The notes under the pieces are model-generated. The model ran no database searches, had not been told where the DNA came from, and saw nothing but the letters and a program-made list of their open reading frames with translations. Below are positions 1-8,803 of a DNA stretch of 64,000 bases, piece by piece (the first letter of the stretch is position 1; each line of letters begins with the position of its first letter). Position numbers and translations under genes: made by a program. Source of the DNA: Cribrihabitans_A neustonicus (GTDB lineage: Bacteria; Pseudomonadota; Alphaproteobacteria; Rhodobacterales; Rhodobacteraceae); assembly GCF_048820895.1 (NCBI RefSeq), contig NZ_JBMERQ010000006.1, positions 62,001 to 126,000 on the forward strand, given 5' to 3'.

Positions 1-1
1 A

Positions 2-1027
2 GGCATCGATGCAACCATCCACGAGGGCGAGTTCTTTTCGCTGCTGGGTCCCTCGGGCTGCGGCAAGACAACCCTGCTGCGGATGATCGCGGGGTTCGAG
101 GCGCCCACGGAGGGCACCATCGTGATCGCAGGCCAGGACATGGCAGGTGTTCCCGCCAACCGCCGCCCCACAAATATGGTGTTCCAGTCCTATGCGATCT
201 TTCCGCATCTGAGCGTGGCGGAGAACGTCGGCTATGGGTTGAAAACCCGAAGGCTGCCCAAGGCGGAGATCGCCCGCGAAGTGGAGCAGGCGCTCCGGAT
301 GGTGGATCTGGGCGGGCTGGGCGCCCGTGCGGCGCATGAGCTGTCGGGCGGCCAGCGCCAGCGGGTTGCGCTTGCCCGGGCACTGGTGATGAAGCCCAAG
401 GTGGTGCTGCTGGATGAGCCGCTGTCGGCGCTCGACAAGAAGCTGCGCGACCAGATGCAGGTGGAGCTCCGCCAGCTGCAGCAACGGCTCGGCATTACCT
501 TCATTCTGGTGACCCACGACCAGGAGGAGGCGCTGACCATGTCGGACCGCATTGCGGTAATGTTCGATGGCCGCATCGCCCAGCTGGCCACACCAGAGGA
601 GCTGTACCGGCGTCCGGTGGACCGGCGCGTGGCCTCTTTCATTGGGGTGATGAATTTTCTCGACGCCCGCGCCACCGGACGGATGAACGGCCATCTGGCG
701 CTCGACATCCCGGCGCTGGGCAGTATCGACTTGCCGTCGGCGCTGGTGCCAGAGGGACTGGATCTGCGGAATCTCGAAACCATCGGCATCCGTCCGGAGA
801 TGCTGACCATCCTGTTTGACGGAAGCGAGCAGACCGAGCACGTCGCCAGGGGCGAGGTGACGGGTACCGCCTATTATGGCGACATGACCTATTACAGCGT
901 GCGCCTGCCCGGCCACGCCGAGGATGTAACCATCTCGATGCGCAACACCGCAGGCCGGTCCATCGTGCCGCCGGGCAGCGAGGTGCCGGTGGGGTGGGGG
1001 GCGGATTCCATCGTGCTGTTCCAATAG
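2..1027 (+). CDS. Pot-type ABC transporter ATP-binding protein (5' end outside window)
   Basis: This is the ATPase subunit of a spermidine/putrescine-type ABC importer and acts on the cytoplasmic face of the membrane. The frame is open from base 2, and the Walker A motif GPSGCGKTT falls at 47-73. The gene therefore begins left of the window, and the first ATG (83) is not the start. The Q-loop (FQSYAIF), signature LSGGQRQR, Walker B VVLLDEP and His switch VTHD follow in order. After them comes a C-terminal TOBE-like regulatory region of about 100 residues. It converges with a Pot-type binding protein at 1131-2192, so the permeases are probably to the left. The substrate is unknown; the adjacent amine-catabolic genes suggest a cationic amine (inference). 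Confidence 0.93.
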   Translation, partial: GIDATIHEGEFFSLLGPSGCGKTTLLRMIAGFEAPTEGTIVIAGQDMAGVPANRRPTNMVFQSYAIFPHLSVAENVGYGLKTRRLPKAEIAREVEQALRMVDLGGLGARAAHELSGGQRQRVALARALVMKPKVVLLDEPLSALDKKLRDQMQVELRQLQQRLGITFILVTHDQEEALTMSDRIAVMFDGRIAQLATPEELYRRPVDRRVASFIGVMNFLDARATGRMNGHLALDIPALGSIDLPSALVPEGLDLRNLETIGIRPEMLTILFDGSEQTEHVARGEVTGTAYYGDMTYYSVRLPGHAEDVTISMRNTAGRSIVPPGSEVPVGWGADSIVLFQ

Positions 1028-1076
1028 GCCGGGCCGCCGCGGCCCGCGGCCTTCATAAAAAGCACTGGCAAACAGG

Positions 1077-1107
1077 AAAACGCCCCGCCACACCGGCGGG
1101 GCGTTTC
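1077..1107. terminator. Bidirectional Rho-independent terminator between convergent genes
   Basis: A perfect 9-bp stem (1081-1089 with 1095-1103) encloses a 5-nt loop. It is flanked by AAAA on the left and TTT on the right, so it can terminate both the ATPase gene on the plus strand and the binding-protein gene on the minus strand. Confidence 0.85.
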
Positions 1108-1130
1108 GTCACTGATGGCAGCGGCGGTTT

Positions 1131-2192
1131 TCAGAACCCGGCCTTGATCAGTTCGAATTCAGCGATCATTTTTTCGCGCAGCGCCGATGGCACCGGTGCC
1201 TGCCACAGGGTCTTGGCGCGCAGGCTTTCGCTGCTTTCGAGCCCCATCGCCGCCAGATCAGCGGCGTTCATCTCTGCCATCGCCTTGGCGTTGCCGTGAC
1301 CATAGCCCCAGCTGTTCACGAGGTAATTCGCGGTCTTCGGCTCCAGCCAGGCGTTAATGAAATCATAGAACTTGTCCTCCGACCCGGGCCCATCGGCCAG
1401 CTTTGCATAGCCGCACACCCAGCTGGACGCACCTTCCTCTGTGTCGCGCTTGATTGCAATCGGGTGGCCTTCATAGGTCATCGTCGAATAGGTCTCGTTC
1501 CAGGCCCAGGCGAGATAGACCTCGCCGCTCTGCATCAGCTGGGCCAGCGAGGCGCCGTCGGACCAGTAGGTGCGCACATTCTGATGCACCGCGCGCAGGA
1601 ATTCGGAGGCCGCCTGGAATTGCGCGTCCGTCGCGTTGGTCCAGTCCGTGACGCCTGTTGCCAGGAACCCCAGCGCATAGGCGTCATCCACGTTGTCCCC
1701 GATGGAGATCCGCCCCTGGTGCTTGGGGTCCGCAAAGACCTGCAGGCTGGCGACGTCCTCATCGCTCAGGTGCTCAGTGTGATAAGTGACTGCGGTGTTG
1801 CCCCAATCTGCCGGGATGAAGTAGCTCTGGCCATCCTTAGTATAGGCTTCAATGTCGCGGAAACTTGGCTCCAGCTCGTCCCAGCGCTCGATCTTGGAGG
1901 TGTCGAGCGGCGCCAGCAGCCCGGCCTCGATCCACTTCGGTACCGATTGTGAACAGGGGTGTACTACGTCGGCGCGGAACCCCGAGCGCAGTTTCTGGAA
2001 GGCTTCTTCCTCATCGCCGAAGAAAGCAAAGGTCGGACCGTCCCCGTGCTCTGCGATGTAGGCAGAGAAGAACTCCGGATCCTCGTAACCGGCCCAGTCG
2101 AATACGGTCAGTTCCGCATCGGCGGCCAGGCCCGCGCCAGCCTGAAGGGACAGGACCATGCCAAGCGCCGTGGCTGTTTTCAAGATTTTCAT
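1131..2192 (-). CDS. Extracellular solute-binding protein, spermidine/putrescine (PotD/PotF) type
   Basis: This periplasmic receptor belongs to a Pot-type ABC importer (353 aa, normal for the family). An N-terminal signal peptide of about 23 residues (MKILKTATALG... up to GLAADA) is followed by the family-typical opening LTVFDWAGYEDPEFF. AGGGAGA lies a few bases before the ATG and supports this start. It converges with the ATPase gene at 2-1027 instead of sitting in line with it, so the receptor is probably transcribed separately. It lies beside a BetI-regulated amine-catabolic cluster, which suggests a methylated or polyamine-like ligand. The ligand cannot be read from sequence. Confidence 0.88.
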   Translation of the reverse strand: MKILKTATALGMVLSLQAGAGLAADAELTVFDWAGYEDPEFFSAYIAEHGDGPTFAFFGDEEEAFQKLRSGFRADVVHPCSQSVPKWIEAGLLAPLDTSKIERWDELEPSFRDIEAYTKDGQSYFIPADWGNTAVTYHTEHLSDEDVASLQVFADPKHQGRISIGDNVDDAYALGFLATGVTDWTNATDAQFQAASEFLRAVHQNVRTYWSDGASLAQLMQSGEVYLAWAWNETYSTMTYEGHPIAIKRDTEEGASSWVCGYAKLADGPGSEDKFYDFINAWLEPKTANYLVNSWGYGHGNAKAMAEMNAADLAAMGLESSESLRAKTLWQAPVPSALREKMIAEFELIKAGF

Positions 2193-2288
2193 GAACGTCT
2201 CCCTGTTGCCGCGGCCCTTTTCCCCCGCGCTTTACCCTCTCAGGCACAGGTCCGGCCGTGATAGGAAAAGGTTAGGAGGGAAACCGGC

Positions 2289-2322
2289 TTGACACAAGAA
2301 TTATTTGAGCGCTCAATTAAAC
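2289..2322 (+). promoter_or_regulatory. Promoter with TetR/BetI-type palindromic operator before the TMADH-family gene
   Basis: A consensus -35 TTGACA (2289-2294) is followed by the perfect 12-bp palindrome TTGAGCGCTCAA (2305-2316). An AT-rich stretch where a -10 would lie overlaps the palindrome's right end; no good -10 hexamer is seen. A repressor bound here would block RNA polymerase. The same box with one change occurs at 10509-10520, between the regulator gene and the minus-strand operon. Confidence 0.7.
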
Positions 2323-2358
2323 TGTGGGCTGAGGCCGGCCTCTTGTAGGGTAAAACTG

Positions 2359-4398
2359 ATGCGCGATCCCCGCCATGACATCCTGTTCCAACCGGTGAAA
2401 ATCGGACCCGTAGAGGCGAAGAACCGGTTTTATCAGGTGCCGCATTGCGCGGGCATGGGCTGGCGCCGTCCGCGCACCGTGGCGGCCATGCGGGGGATGA
2501 AGGCCGAAGGCGGCTGGGGCGTTGTGAACACCGAGTTCTGCTCGATCCATCCGACTTCGGACAACGACTATTACCCCTATGCCGCGCTGTGGGATGAGGA
2601 CGACATCCGCGCCAACCGGCTGATGACCGACGCAGTGCACGAACACGGCGCGCTGGCCGGGGTGGAGCTGTGGATCGGCGGCGGCATGGTCACCAATTTC
2701 GGCACCCGCCTGGCGCCCCTGGGCCTGCGCAACCGGCCGCAGACCGATGCTACCGTCCTGCATCCCGGACAGGCGCGCAAAATAGACCGCGAGGACATCC
2801 GCAGCATCCGGAAATGGCACCGTGATGCCGCGTTGCGCGCGGTCGAGGCCGGGTTTGATATCGTCTACGTTTATGCCACCCACGGCTACCTGCTGTCGGA
2901 GTTCCTCGACCCGGTGAACAACACCCGCAGCGATGAATACGGCGGAAGCCTGGAAAACCGGGTGCGGCTGGTGCGCGAGCTGATCGAGGAAACCAGGGAT
3001 GCCGTCGGCCACAAATGCGCCGTCGCCACCCGCTTCAGCGTCGGGCTGGAGAATGCCGAAAGCTACGACGCCTTTGCCATGCTGGCAGAGCTGCCGGACC
3101 TTTGGGATCTGGTAGTGCCGGATTACGGCGTGGAGATGGGGGCCAGCCGTTTTGTGAAGGAGGCCTCCTTTACCGGTAGCATCGCGCAAGCAAAATCGCT
3201 GACCTCGAAACCGGTGGTGGCGGTGGGGCGGTACACTTCGCCCGACACCATGGCGCAGGTGATCCGCCAGGGCGGGCAGGACCTGATCGGCGCGGCGCGG
3301 CCGTCGATTGCCGATCCATTCCTGCCCAGGAAGATCGAGGAAGGCCGCAGCGAAGACATCCGCGAATGCATCGGCTGCAACATCTGCTATGCGCATGACT
3401 CGCTGGGGGTGCCGCTGCGCTGCACCCAGAACCCGACCATGGGGGAGGAATGGCGTCAGAGCTGGCATCCTGAAAAAGCCGGGCGCAGCGACGCGCCGGA
3501 GAAGGTACTGGTGGTTGGGGCTGGCCCTGCCGGGCTGGAGGCGGCCCGGGTTCTGGGCGAACGCGGCCATTCGGTGATGCTGGCAGAGGCCAGCCGGACC
3601 CTGGGCGGGCGTGTCACCCGCGAATCCCGCTTGCCGGGGATGAGCGAATGGGCCCGTGTCCGGGACTGGCGGATCGGACAGATCGCAAAACTGCCAAATG
3701 TGGAGGTTTTCCCGGAAAGCCCGCTGGAAGCTGCCGATGTCCTGGACCTTGGCGTCTCCCATGTGATTGCCGCCACCGGCGCGGTCTGGGCAACGGATAC
3801 CATCGGCCGCCATTCCGATACCGGGCTGGAGGAGGAAGTGCCCGGCATGGTCATTTCGGCGGAAACCGTGCTGAACGGCGATGCGCTCAACGCGGATCAC
3901 GTGGTGATCTACGATGACGATCACTACTACCTCGGCTCGGTCCTGGCGCTGCAGCTTCGCAAGGACGGGCACCGGGTCTCTCTCGTGACGCCCGCAGGCC
4001 GCCCCTGCGACTGGGGGCAGTGGACCACCGAGGTCTACCAGTCCAATGCTGCCCTGATCGAGGCTGGCGTATCGGTCTTGCCTAACCGCATGCTGGTTGC
4101 CGCGCAGAAGGGAGAGGCCGTGCTGTCCTGCATGTTCTCAAACACCCGCAGCACCCTTGCCTGCGATGCCATCATTCCGCTCACCCGCCGCCTGCCGGTG
4201 CTGGGGCTTTACGAGGGTCTTACGGCGATGAGAGGCGGGCTGAGGGAAGCGGGAATTAAATCCCTGATCCGTATCGGCGACGCCGAAGCCCCGCATATCA
4301 TCGCCGCCGCCGTGCAAAGCGGCTACCGCGCGGCAATGGATCTGGGGCAGGACGTGGACCTTGCGAAAAAATACGGACGCCGCGAACACACCGTCTAA
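2359..4398 (+). CDS. Trimethylamine/dimethylamine/histamine dehydrogenase-family iron-sulfur flavoprotein
   Basis: This is a predicted cytoplasmic FMN/[4Fe-4S] amine dehydrogenase of 679 aa. An N-terminal old-yellow-enzyme barrel (about 1-340) is followed by a 4Fe-4S site (CIGCNIC, then a fourth Cys in RCTQNP) and a C-terminal FAD/NAD-like domain (VLVVGAGPAGLEAA). The start was chosen at 2359 because the operator and -35 lie upstream of it and the N-terminus then matches TMADH residue for residue (RDPxHDILFxPxxIGP). Cys30, which carries 6-S-cysteinyl FMN in TMADH, is present, and the Y-x-x-H pair of the active site is kept (VYVYATH). The aromatic substrate bowl is not: Tyr60 is Phe, Trp264 has no counterpart and Trp355 aligns with Asp. 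The substrate is therefore probably not trimethylamine. Confidence 0.87.
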   Translation: MRDPRHDILFQPVKIGPVEAKNRFYQVPHCAGMGWRRPRTVAAMRGMKAEGGWGVVNTEFCSIHPTSDNDYYPYAALWDEDDIRANRLMTDAVHEHGALAGVELWIGGGMVTNFGTRLAPLGLRNRPQTDATVLHPGQARKIDREDIRSIRKWHRDAALRAVEAGFDIVYVYATHGYLLSEFLDPVNNTRSDEYGGSLENRVRLVRELIEETRDAVGHKCAVATRFSVGLENAESYDAFAMLAELPDLWDLVVPDYGVEMGASRFVKEASFTGSIAQAKSLTSKPVVAVGRYTSPDTMAQVIRQGGQDLIGAARPSIADPFLPRKIEEGRSEDIRECIGCNICYAHDSLGVPLRCTQNPTMGEEWRQSWHPEKAGRSDAPEKVLVVGAGPAGLEAARVLGERGHSVMLAEASRTLGGRVTRESRLPGMSEWARVRDWRIGQIAKLPNVEVFPESPLEAADVLDLGVSHVIAATGAVWATDTIGRHSDTGLEEEVPGMVISAETVLNGDALNADHVVIYDDDHYYLGSVLALQLRKDGHRVSLVTPAGRPCDWGQWTTEVYQSNAALIEAGVSVLPNRMLVAAQKGEAVLSCMFSNTRSTLACDAIIPLTRRLPVLGLYEGLTAMRGGLREAGIKSLIRIGDAEAPHIIAAAVQSGYRAAMDLGQDVDLAKKYGRREHTV

Positions 4399-4569
4399 GG
4401 GCGCAATACGGACGCGCGGCCCTCAGAGGATACCGGTTTCCCGGCAATGGCCGCGGAACGGTACACTCATCCATGAGGACCGGTGGCAGGGGTAAAAAGC
4501 GCGCGTCTTGAACAGGCGTGATGGCTGTCACATGCCGGAACGGTCTGCCGCCATGACAGCCACAGACCC

Positions 4570-4606
4570 AAAAAAGAACGGGCGCCCGAACCCTCTTGGC
4601 GCCCGT
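4570..4606 (-). terminator. Rho-independent terminator at the end of the minus-strand operon
   Basis: A 9-bp perfect stem (4578-4586 with 4598-4606) has an 11-nt loop. The A-run at 4570-4575 becomes a U-run downstream of the hairpin on the minus strand. It ends the operon running from 10441 to 4646. Confidence 0.82.
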
Positions 4607-4645
4607 CATTCGGGAAGGGGGACGGAATCCCGTGCCCGCGCCGCT

Positions 4646-6025
4646 TCACGCTGCCAGCTGTGCTTCGACCTGCTGGATGGCACGTTCCAGGATGCCGAAC
4701 ATCTCGTCGATCTGGTCCAGGGTGATGATCAGCGGTGGCGAGAACACCGCCATATTAATCAGCGGACGGACGATCAGGCCCATTTCCTCGCAGGCGGCAT
4801 CAATCATCGACCCCAGCCTGCGTTCGGCCTCCAGATCCGCCGCCTGGCACTCGATGCAGCCCAGCAGGCCCTCGCCGCGCGCATCACCTACGATATCGAA
4901 CCTCATCAGATCACGCAGACGGGCCTGGAAATGCGGGGTGACCGCGCGGACGTGTTCCAGAATGCCTTCGCGTTCGATGATCTCTATGCTCTTCAAGGCG
5001 GCAACACAGGCGACCGGATGGCCCGAGTATGTGTACCCATTGGTAAAGGAGGACGGGGTGCCCAGGTGGCTCATCTGCTCCATCACCCGGTCGGAAATGA
5101 TGCAGGCCCCAAGCGGCAGATAGCCGGAGGTCAGCCCCTTGGCGCAGGTGATCATGTCCGGCTGAATGCCAAAGACCTCCTCAGAGGCGAACCAGTGGCC
5201 AAGGCGGCCAAATCCGGTCACCACCTCGTCGGAGATATAAAGGATGTCATTGGCGCGGCACAGCTCCCACGTCCGTTTGTGATAGCCCGGTGCCGGCACG
5301 ATGACACCGCCGGACGACAGGATCGGCTCCGCGATGAAAGCGCCGATGTTCTCCGCACCGATGCCGGTGATTGCGGTTTCCAGATCCGCGACCTTGGCAT
5401 CGCACCAGTCCTCTACGCTCATGCCGGCGGGCCGGCGGTAGGGGTTCACGTCGGGCAGGAAATGCACCAGCCGGGTCTCAAAATCGAAATGGCTCTGGTC
5501 GCGTTCCTTGCCGGTTACCGAATGGGCAAGATAGGTGGAGCCATGATAGCCCTTCTCGCGGGCGATGATCTTCTTCTTGCTGGGCGTGCCCCGGCGGTTG
5601 TTCATGTACTGCATGGTGCGCAGCGCCGTATCCACCGCGGTGGAGCCGCCGGTGGTGAAGAAGACGTTGTTCAAGTCCCCGGGCGCCATGTCCGCAATCT
5701 TCTTGGCCAGCAGCGCCGATGGCTCGGTGGTGTTGGTGAAGGGGGAGGTATAGGGCAGCTTCATCACCTGCGCGGCGATGGCATCGGCCATTTCCTGGCG
5801 GCCATAGCCAATCTGGGTGCACCACATGCCCCCCGGGCCGTCGATATAGCGTTTGCCGGCGCCGTCCCACAGATGGATGCCGTCGGCGGTCTCCATCAGC
5901 ATATTGTCGTAGCCGCGCCAGTCGTCCATCGCCATCCAGGGATGCAGCTGATGAATGCGGTCCCACTCGTGCAGGGTGTCCGGGCTCGGTTCATTTGCGA
6001 AGGTGTTCGGTTTCATCTTGGTCAT
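4646..6025 (-). CDS. Class III (omega) aminotransferase
   Basis: This PLP-dependent aminotransferase (459 aa) moves an amino group from an amine or omega-amino acid to a 2-oxo acid, often pyruvate. Fold-type I landmarks are clear: TTGGSTAVDTALR (phosphate cup), EKGYHGSTY, DEVVTGFGRLG (the Asp that contacts the pyridine nitrogen) and CAKGLTSGY with the Schiff-base lysine. It is the last gene of the minus-strand operon, 18 bp after the GcvT-like gene. With amine dehydrogenase and demethylase neighbours it may process the primary amine left after N-demethylation (inference). The ribosome site is weak; a second in-frame ATG lies three codons downstream. Confidence 0.9.
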   Translation of the reverse strand: MTKMKPNTFANEPSPDTLHEWDRIHQLHPWMAMDDWRGYDNMLMETADGIHLWDGAGKRYIDGPGGMWCTQIGYGRQEMADAIAAQVMKLPYTSPFTNTTEPSALLAKKIADMAPGDLNNVFFTTGGSTAVDTALRTMQYMNNRRGTPSKKKIIAREKGYHGSTYLAHSVTGKERDQSHFDFETRLVHFLPDVNPYRRPAGMSVEDWCDAKVADLETAITGIGAENIGAFIAEPILSSGGVIVPAPGYHKRTWELCRANDILYISDEVVTGFGRLGHWFASEEVFGIQPDMITCAKGLTSGYLPLGACIISDRVMEQMSHLGTPSSFTNGYTYSGHPVACVAALKSIEIIEREGILEHVRAVTPHFQARLRDLMRFDIVGDARGEGLLGCIECQAADLEAERRLGSMIDAACEEMGLIVRPLINMAVFSPPLIITLDQIDEMFGILERAIQQVEAQLAA

Positions 6026-6043
6026 GGGAGTACCTGATCCGGT

Positions 6044-7222
6044 TCAGAACGGGCGCGGCGGGGTCTCCCGCGCGCGGCTGTTGTTGAAGAAGGGCTTGTC
6101 CTCAATGGTGACGGGCACCAGCCGCTTGTCCCATTGGCCCTCCTCGTTGACATAGATTTCGGCCCACAGGTCATCGGTGATGGCCCCGCCGAAGGGCGCC
6201 TTGAACTCGGCCAGCGCGATGTTGCGCTTGGTGGTGGGGGACCAGGCGCCAGAGGTTACGTGCCCCACCTCTTTCTTCTTCTTGTGGTAGATCAGGGCGC
6301 CATCCGCGGGTTTGAAACCGCCGATATCGATCTTGCGCAGGTGGTAGCGCAGCCCGGTTTCCTGCTGTTTCAGCAATGCGCGGCGGCCGTTGAAATGGCC
6401 TTTGGTGAAATCCACCATCTTGCCAAAGCCCAGTTCCAGCGGGCTGCGGCCGCGGCCCAGGCGCATGGCCGCGTGCACCGGCTGGAAATCAAAGCCGGCC
6501 GCGACGAAACCGGCCTCGATGCGGCAGATGTTGAGAGCGTCAAAGCCGATCGCCTTCAGCCCCCAGTGGTTGCCTGCCGCCCACAGCCTGTCCCACAGCT
6601 CCAGCGCCTTGCCGTTCGGAACCCAGAGCTCATAACCCAAGTCGCCGGTGAACCCCGTGCGGGACACCCAGAGATCCGGCTCGATCTCGCGCCAGTCGAA
6701 GGGCTTCATGTCTGCCACCGCGCCGAGCCCCGCGTCCTGCAGCAGCGAAAACGAGGTCGGCCCTTGCAGCGAAAGCGCCGCGATGTCCTGGCTTTCGTCG
6801 GTGATCGCCGCGTCAAAGCCCCAGGCTGCGTCGAGCAGCCAGGTGTACATCGGCTCCTGGCAACACAGGCGGAAATCACTTTCCGAGTAGCGGAACAGGG
6901 TGCCGTCGTCGATCACCATGCCTTCTTCGTCGCACCACAGGACATAACCGACCCGCCCGTCGCGCAGCTTGGCGGCGTTGCGGGTCACCAGGCGGTTCAC
7001 CACCTTCAGCGCGTCCGGCCCGGCGATGCGGTATTTGTGCATCGGCGAGATGTCGAACAGGGTGGTCTGGTTGCGGATGGCGAAATATTCGAACTCCACC
7101 GTATCCAGCGCCGCGGGGGAGGCATAGCCCGCCCAATTGGTCCAGCTCCTGGCGGTACTGAGCGCCTCCAGCCGCGGCTGGAACGGGGTTTCGATCAGGC
7201 CAATGGGCACATGTTTGGTCAT
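6044..7222 (-). CDS. GcvT-family (aminomethyltransferase-like) folate-dependent protein
   Basis: This 392-aa stand-alone T-protein relative should bind tetrahydrofolate and accept a methyl or methylene group from an N- or S-methyl substrate. Family members include glycine-cleavage T-protein, dimethylglycine/sarcosine oxidase C-domains and DmdA. The folate-binding core is visible (FEYFAIRNQTTLFDISPMHKYRIAGPDA, shown here in part), and VIDDGTLFR carries the Asp equivalent to the catalytic Asp of T-protein. RTGFTGDLGYELWVP is the usual second signature. It overlaps the preceding COG1233 gene by one base (TGATG), implying translational coupling. No lipoyl (H-protein) gene is nearby, so a role in glycine cleavage is unlikely. 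The substrate is unknown. Confidence 0.87.
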   Translation of the reverse strand: MTKHVPIGLIETPFQPRLEALSTARSWTNWAGYASPAALDTVEFEYFAIRNQTTLFDISPMHKYRIAGPDALKVVNRLVTRNAAKLRDGRVGYVLWCDEEGMVIDDGTLFRYSESDFRLCCQEPMYTWLLDAAWGFDAAITDESQDIAALSLQGPTSFSLLQDAGLGAVADMKPFDWREIEPDLWVSRTGFTGDLGYELWVPNGKALELWDRLWAAGNHWGLKAIGFDALNICRIEAGFVAAGFDFQPVHAAMRLGRGRSPLELGFGKMVDFTKGHFNGRRALLKQQETGLRYHLRKIDIGGFKPADGALIYHKKKKEVGHVTSGAWSPTTKRNIALAEFKAPFGGAITDDLWAEIYVNEEGQWDKRLVPVTIEDKPFFNNSRARETPPRPF

Positions 7223-8793
7223 CAGAGAACCCCGTCTTTCAGCAGTTGCAGTGCGCTGTTGCGGCCGGCCAGCCCGGTCACGTCACCGCCCGGATGGGCG
7301 CCCGCGCCGCAGAGGTAGTAGCCCTCCGGCCCGAACCGGTAATGCGCCATGCCGTTGGCGGGCCGCACCGTCAGGATCTGGTCGATGCCCATCTCCGCAT
7401 GGTGCCAATGGCCACCCGGCGCGCCCGTGCGCGCCTCGATGCAGGCGGGGCTGAGCACCTGGCATTCCGTGACCAGCGCGCCGGTGCCGGGCGCGTATTT
7501 CTCCAGAGTGGAGATTGTGATCGCGGCGAGCTTTTCACGGGCGGTCTTATCCCAGCCCCCCGCAAGACCGTAGGGGACGGAGCTGACCACGGCTGACAGC
7601 ACATGCTGCCCGTCTTTGGCCAGTTCCGGGTCGGTCAGGCTGGGGATCACCACCTCGATTACCGGGTTTTCCGGCGTCTCGCCGTATTTTGCCGGGTTGA
7701 AGGCGCGCTCCACGTAGGTGGCGCTGGGGGCGATCAGCAGCCGGCCCGCGCTAAGCCCGGCGCTGAGACCGGTGAACACTGGCGCGCCGCTCAGGATCAG
7801 GTTGACCTTGGCCGCCGTGCCCTTGCAGCGCTGGTTGCGCATCCTCCGCACCGCTTCCACGTCGTAATGCTCTGCCCCCGCCAGCATCATCGCCGGCATC
7901 GGGCCGGTGTTGCTCAGCACGGCACGGGCGGAAACCTCGGAGCCGTCCTCCAGCACCACCCCCGCCGCGCGGTCGTTGTCGGTCAATACCTGGACTACGC
8001 CGGTGCCGGTGCGGATTTCGGCCCCGGCGGCGCGGGCTGCGGCTTCAAAAGCTGCTGAGACCGCGCCCATGCCGCCCATTGGCAGCTGCGCGCCGCCGCC
8101 CTGTCCCAGACGGTACATCAGGCTGAAAACGGTCCCCGGCGAGCGCGGCCCGGCATAGGCGCCGCGCACCGCATCCGCCGCCAGCGCTCCGGCCAGCGGG
8201 CCGTCTTCCAGATCGTCCAGGATCAGGTCATAGGCGTTGGACAGAAGCACGCGGAGAAACTCGCGCATGTCCTTCTTGCCCATCCGCTTGAGATCCAGCC
8301 CCAGCTTGGCCAGTCCGGCAAGTTCCGTGACACCGTTCAAGCTGGCCAGACCGCCCTCAAGCGAGGGCGGGGATTTGGTTGAAAGCTGCCCCAACAGACG
8401 CGCAAACAGGGTCAGACGGCGCATCAGTTCACCAAAGGCTCCTGCTTCGGGGTGGGGCCGGCCGTCTGTCAGTTCTGCCTTGCCGGCGCGGATCACCGCG
8501 TGATTGCCGTCTTCGGACAGCGAGACGGCCGGCAGGTCCCGCACCTCCAGCGGCGCACGGGCAGTGCCAAGGCCCAGCTCTTTCTTCACCTTGGGGTGCA
8601 GGTTGTAGAGCAGATGCGCGATCTCCGGCACCTCTATCCCGCCGGCGAGCGTGGTATTCCGGGCCATGCCGCCGACAGTTGCGTTCTTTTCGATCACGCA
8701 GACCGATTTTCCCTTGCGGGCCAGGGTTGCAGCCGCGGCCAGCCCGTTGTGGCCGGCGCCGATGACAATTGCGTCGTAGGTTGGTGTGGTCAT
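7222..8793 (-). CDS. COG1233 (phytoene desaturase/amine oxidase-like) FAD-dependent oxidoreductase
   Basis: This predicted cytoplasmic flavoprotein of 523 aa has an N-terminal Rossmann motif (VIGAGHNGLAAAATLARKG...VIEKN). The C-terminal FAD-contact segment YYLCGAGAHPGGDVTG is typical of the phytoene-desaturase/carotenoid-isomerase-like family COG1233. The start is ATG 8793, because GAGGAG sits seven bases upstream; the ATG at 8814 has no such site. It overlaps no carotenoid gene, so a role in catabolism is more likely than in pigment synthesis. It follows a paralogue (8804-10441) at 10 bp, and the two may form a heteromer or act in sequence (inference). Confidence 0.85.
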   Translation of the reverse strand: MTTPTYDAIVIGAGHNGLAAAATLARKGKSVCVIEKNATVGGMARNTTLAGGIEVPEIAHLLYNLHPKVKKELGLGTARAPLEVRDLPAVSLSEDGNHAVIRAGKAELTDGRPHPEAGAFGELMRRLTLFARLLGQLSTKSPPSLEGGLASLNGVTELAGLAKLGLDLKRMGKKDMREFLRVLLSNAYDLILDDLEDGPLAGALAADAVRGAYAGPRSPGTVFSLMYRLGQGGGAQLPMGGMGAVSAAFEAAARAAGAEIRTGTGVVQVLTDNDRAAGVVLEDGSEVSARAVLSNTGPMPAMMLAGAEHYDVEAVRRMRNQRCKGTAAKVNLILSGAPVFTGLSAGLSAGRLLIAPSATYVERAFNPAKYGETPENPVIEVVIPSLTDPELAKDGQHVLSAVVSSVPYGLAGGWDKTAREKLAAITISTLEKYAPGTGALVTECQVLSPACIEARTGAPGGHWHHAEMGIDQILTVRPANGMAHYRFGPEGYYLCGAGAHPGGDVTGLAGRNSALQLLKDGVL

Positions 8794-8803
8794 CAGTCGC
8801 TCC

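Noticed and set aside
2317..3972. A 551-codon minus-strand frame opposite the TMADH-family gene
   Set aside because: It is antisense to a gene that aligns with TMADH along its length; the product has no family motifs and a biased composition.
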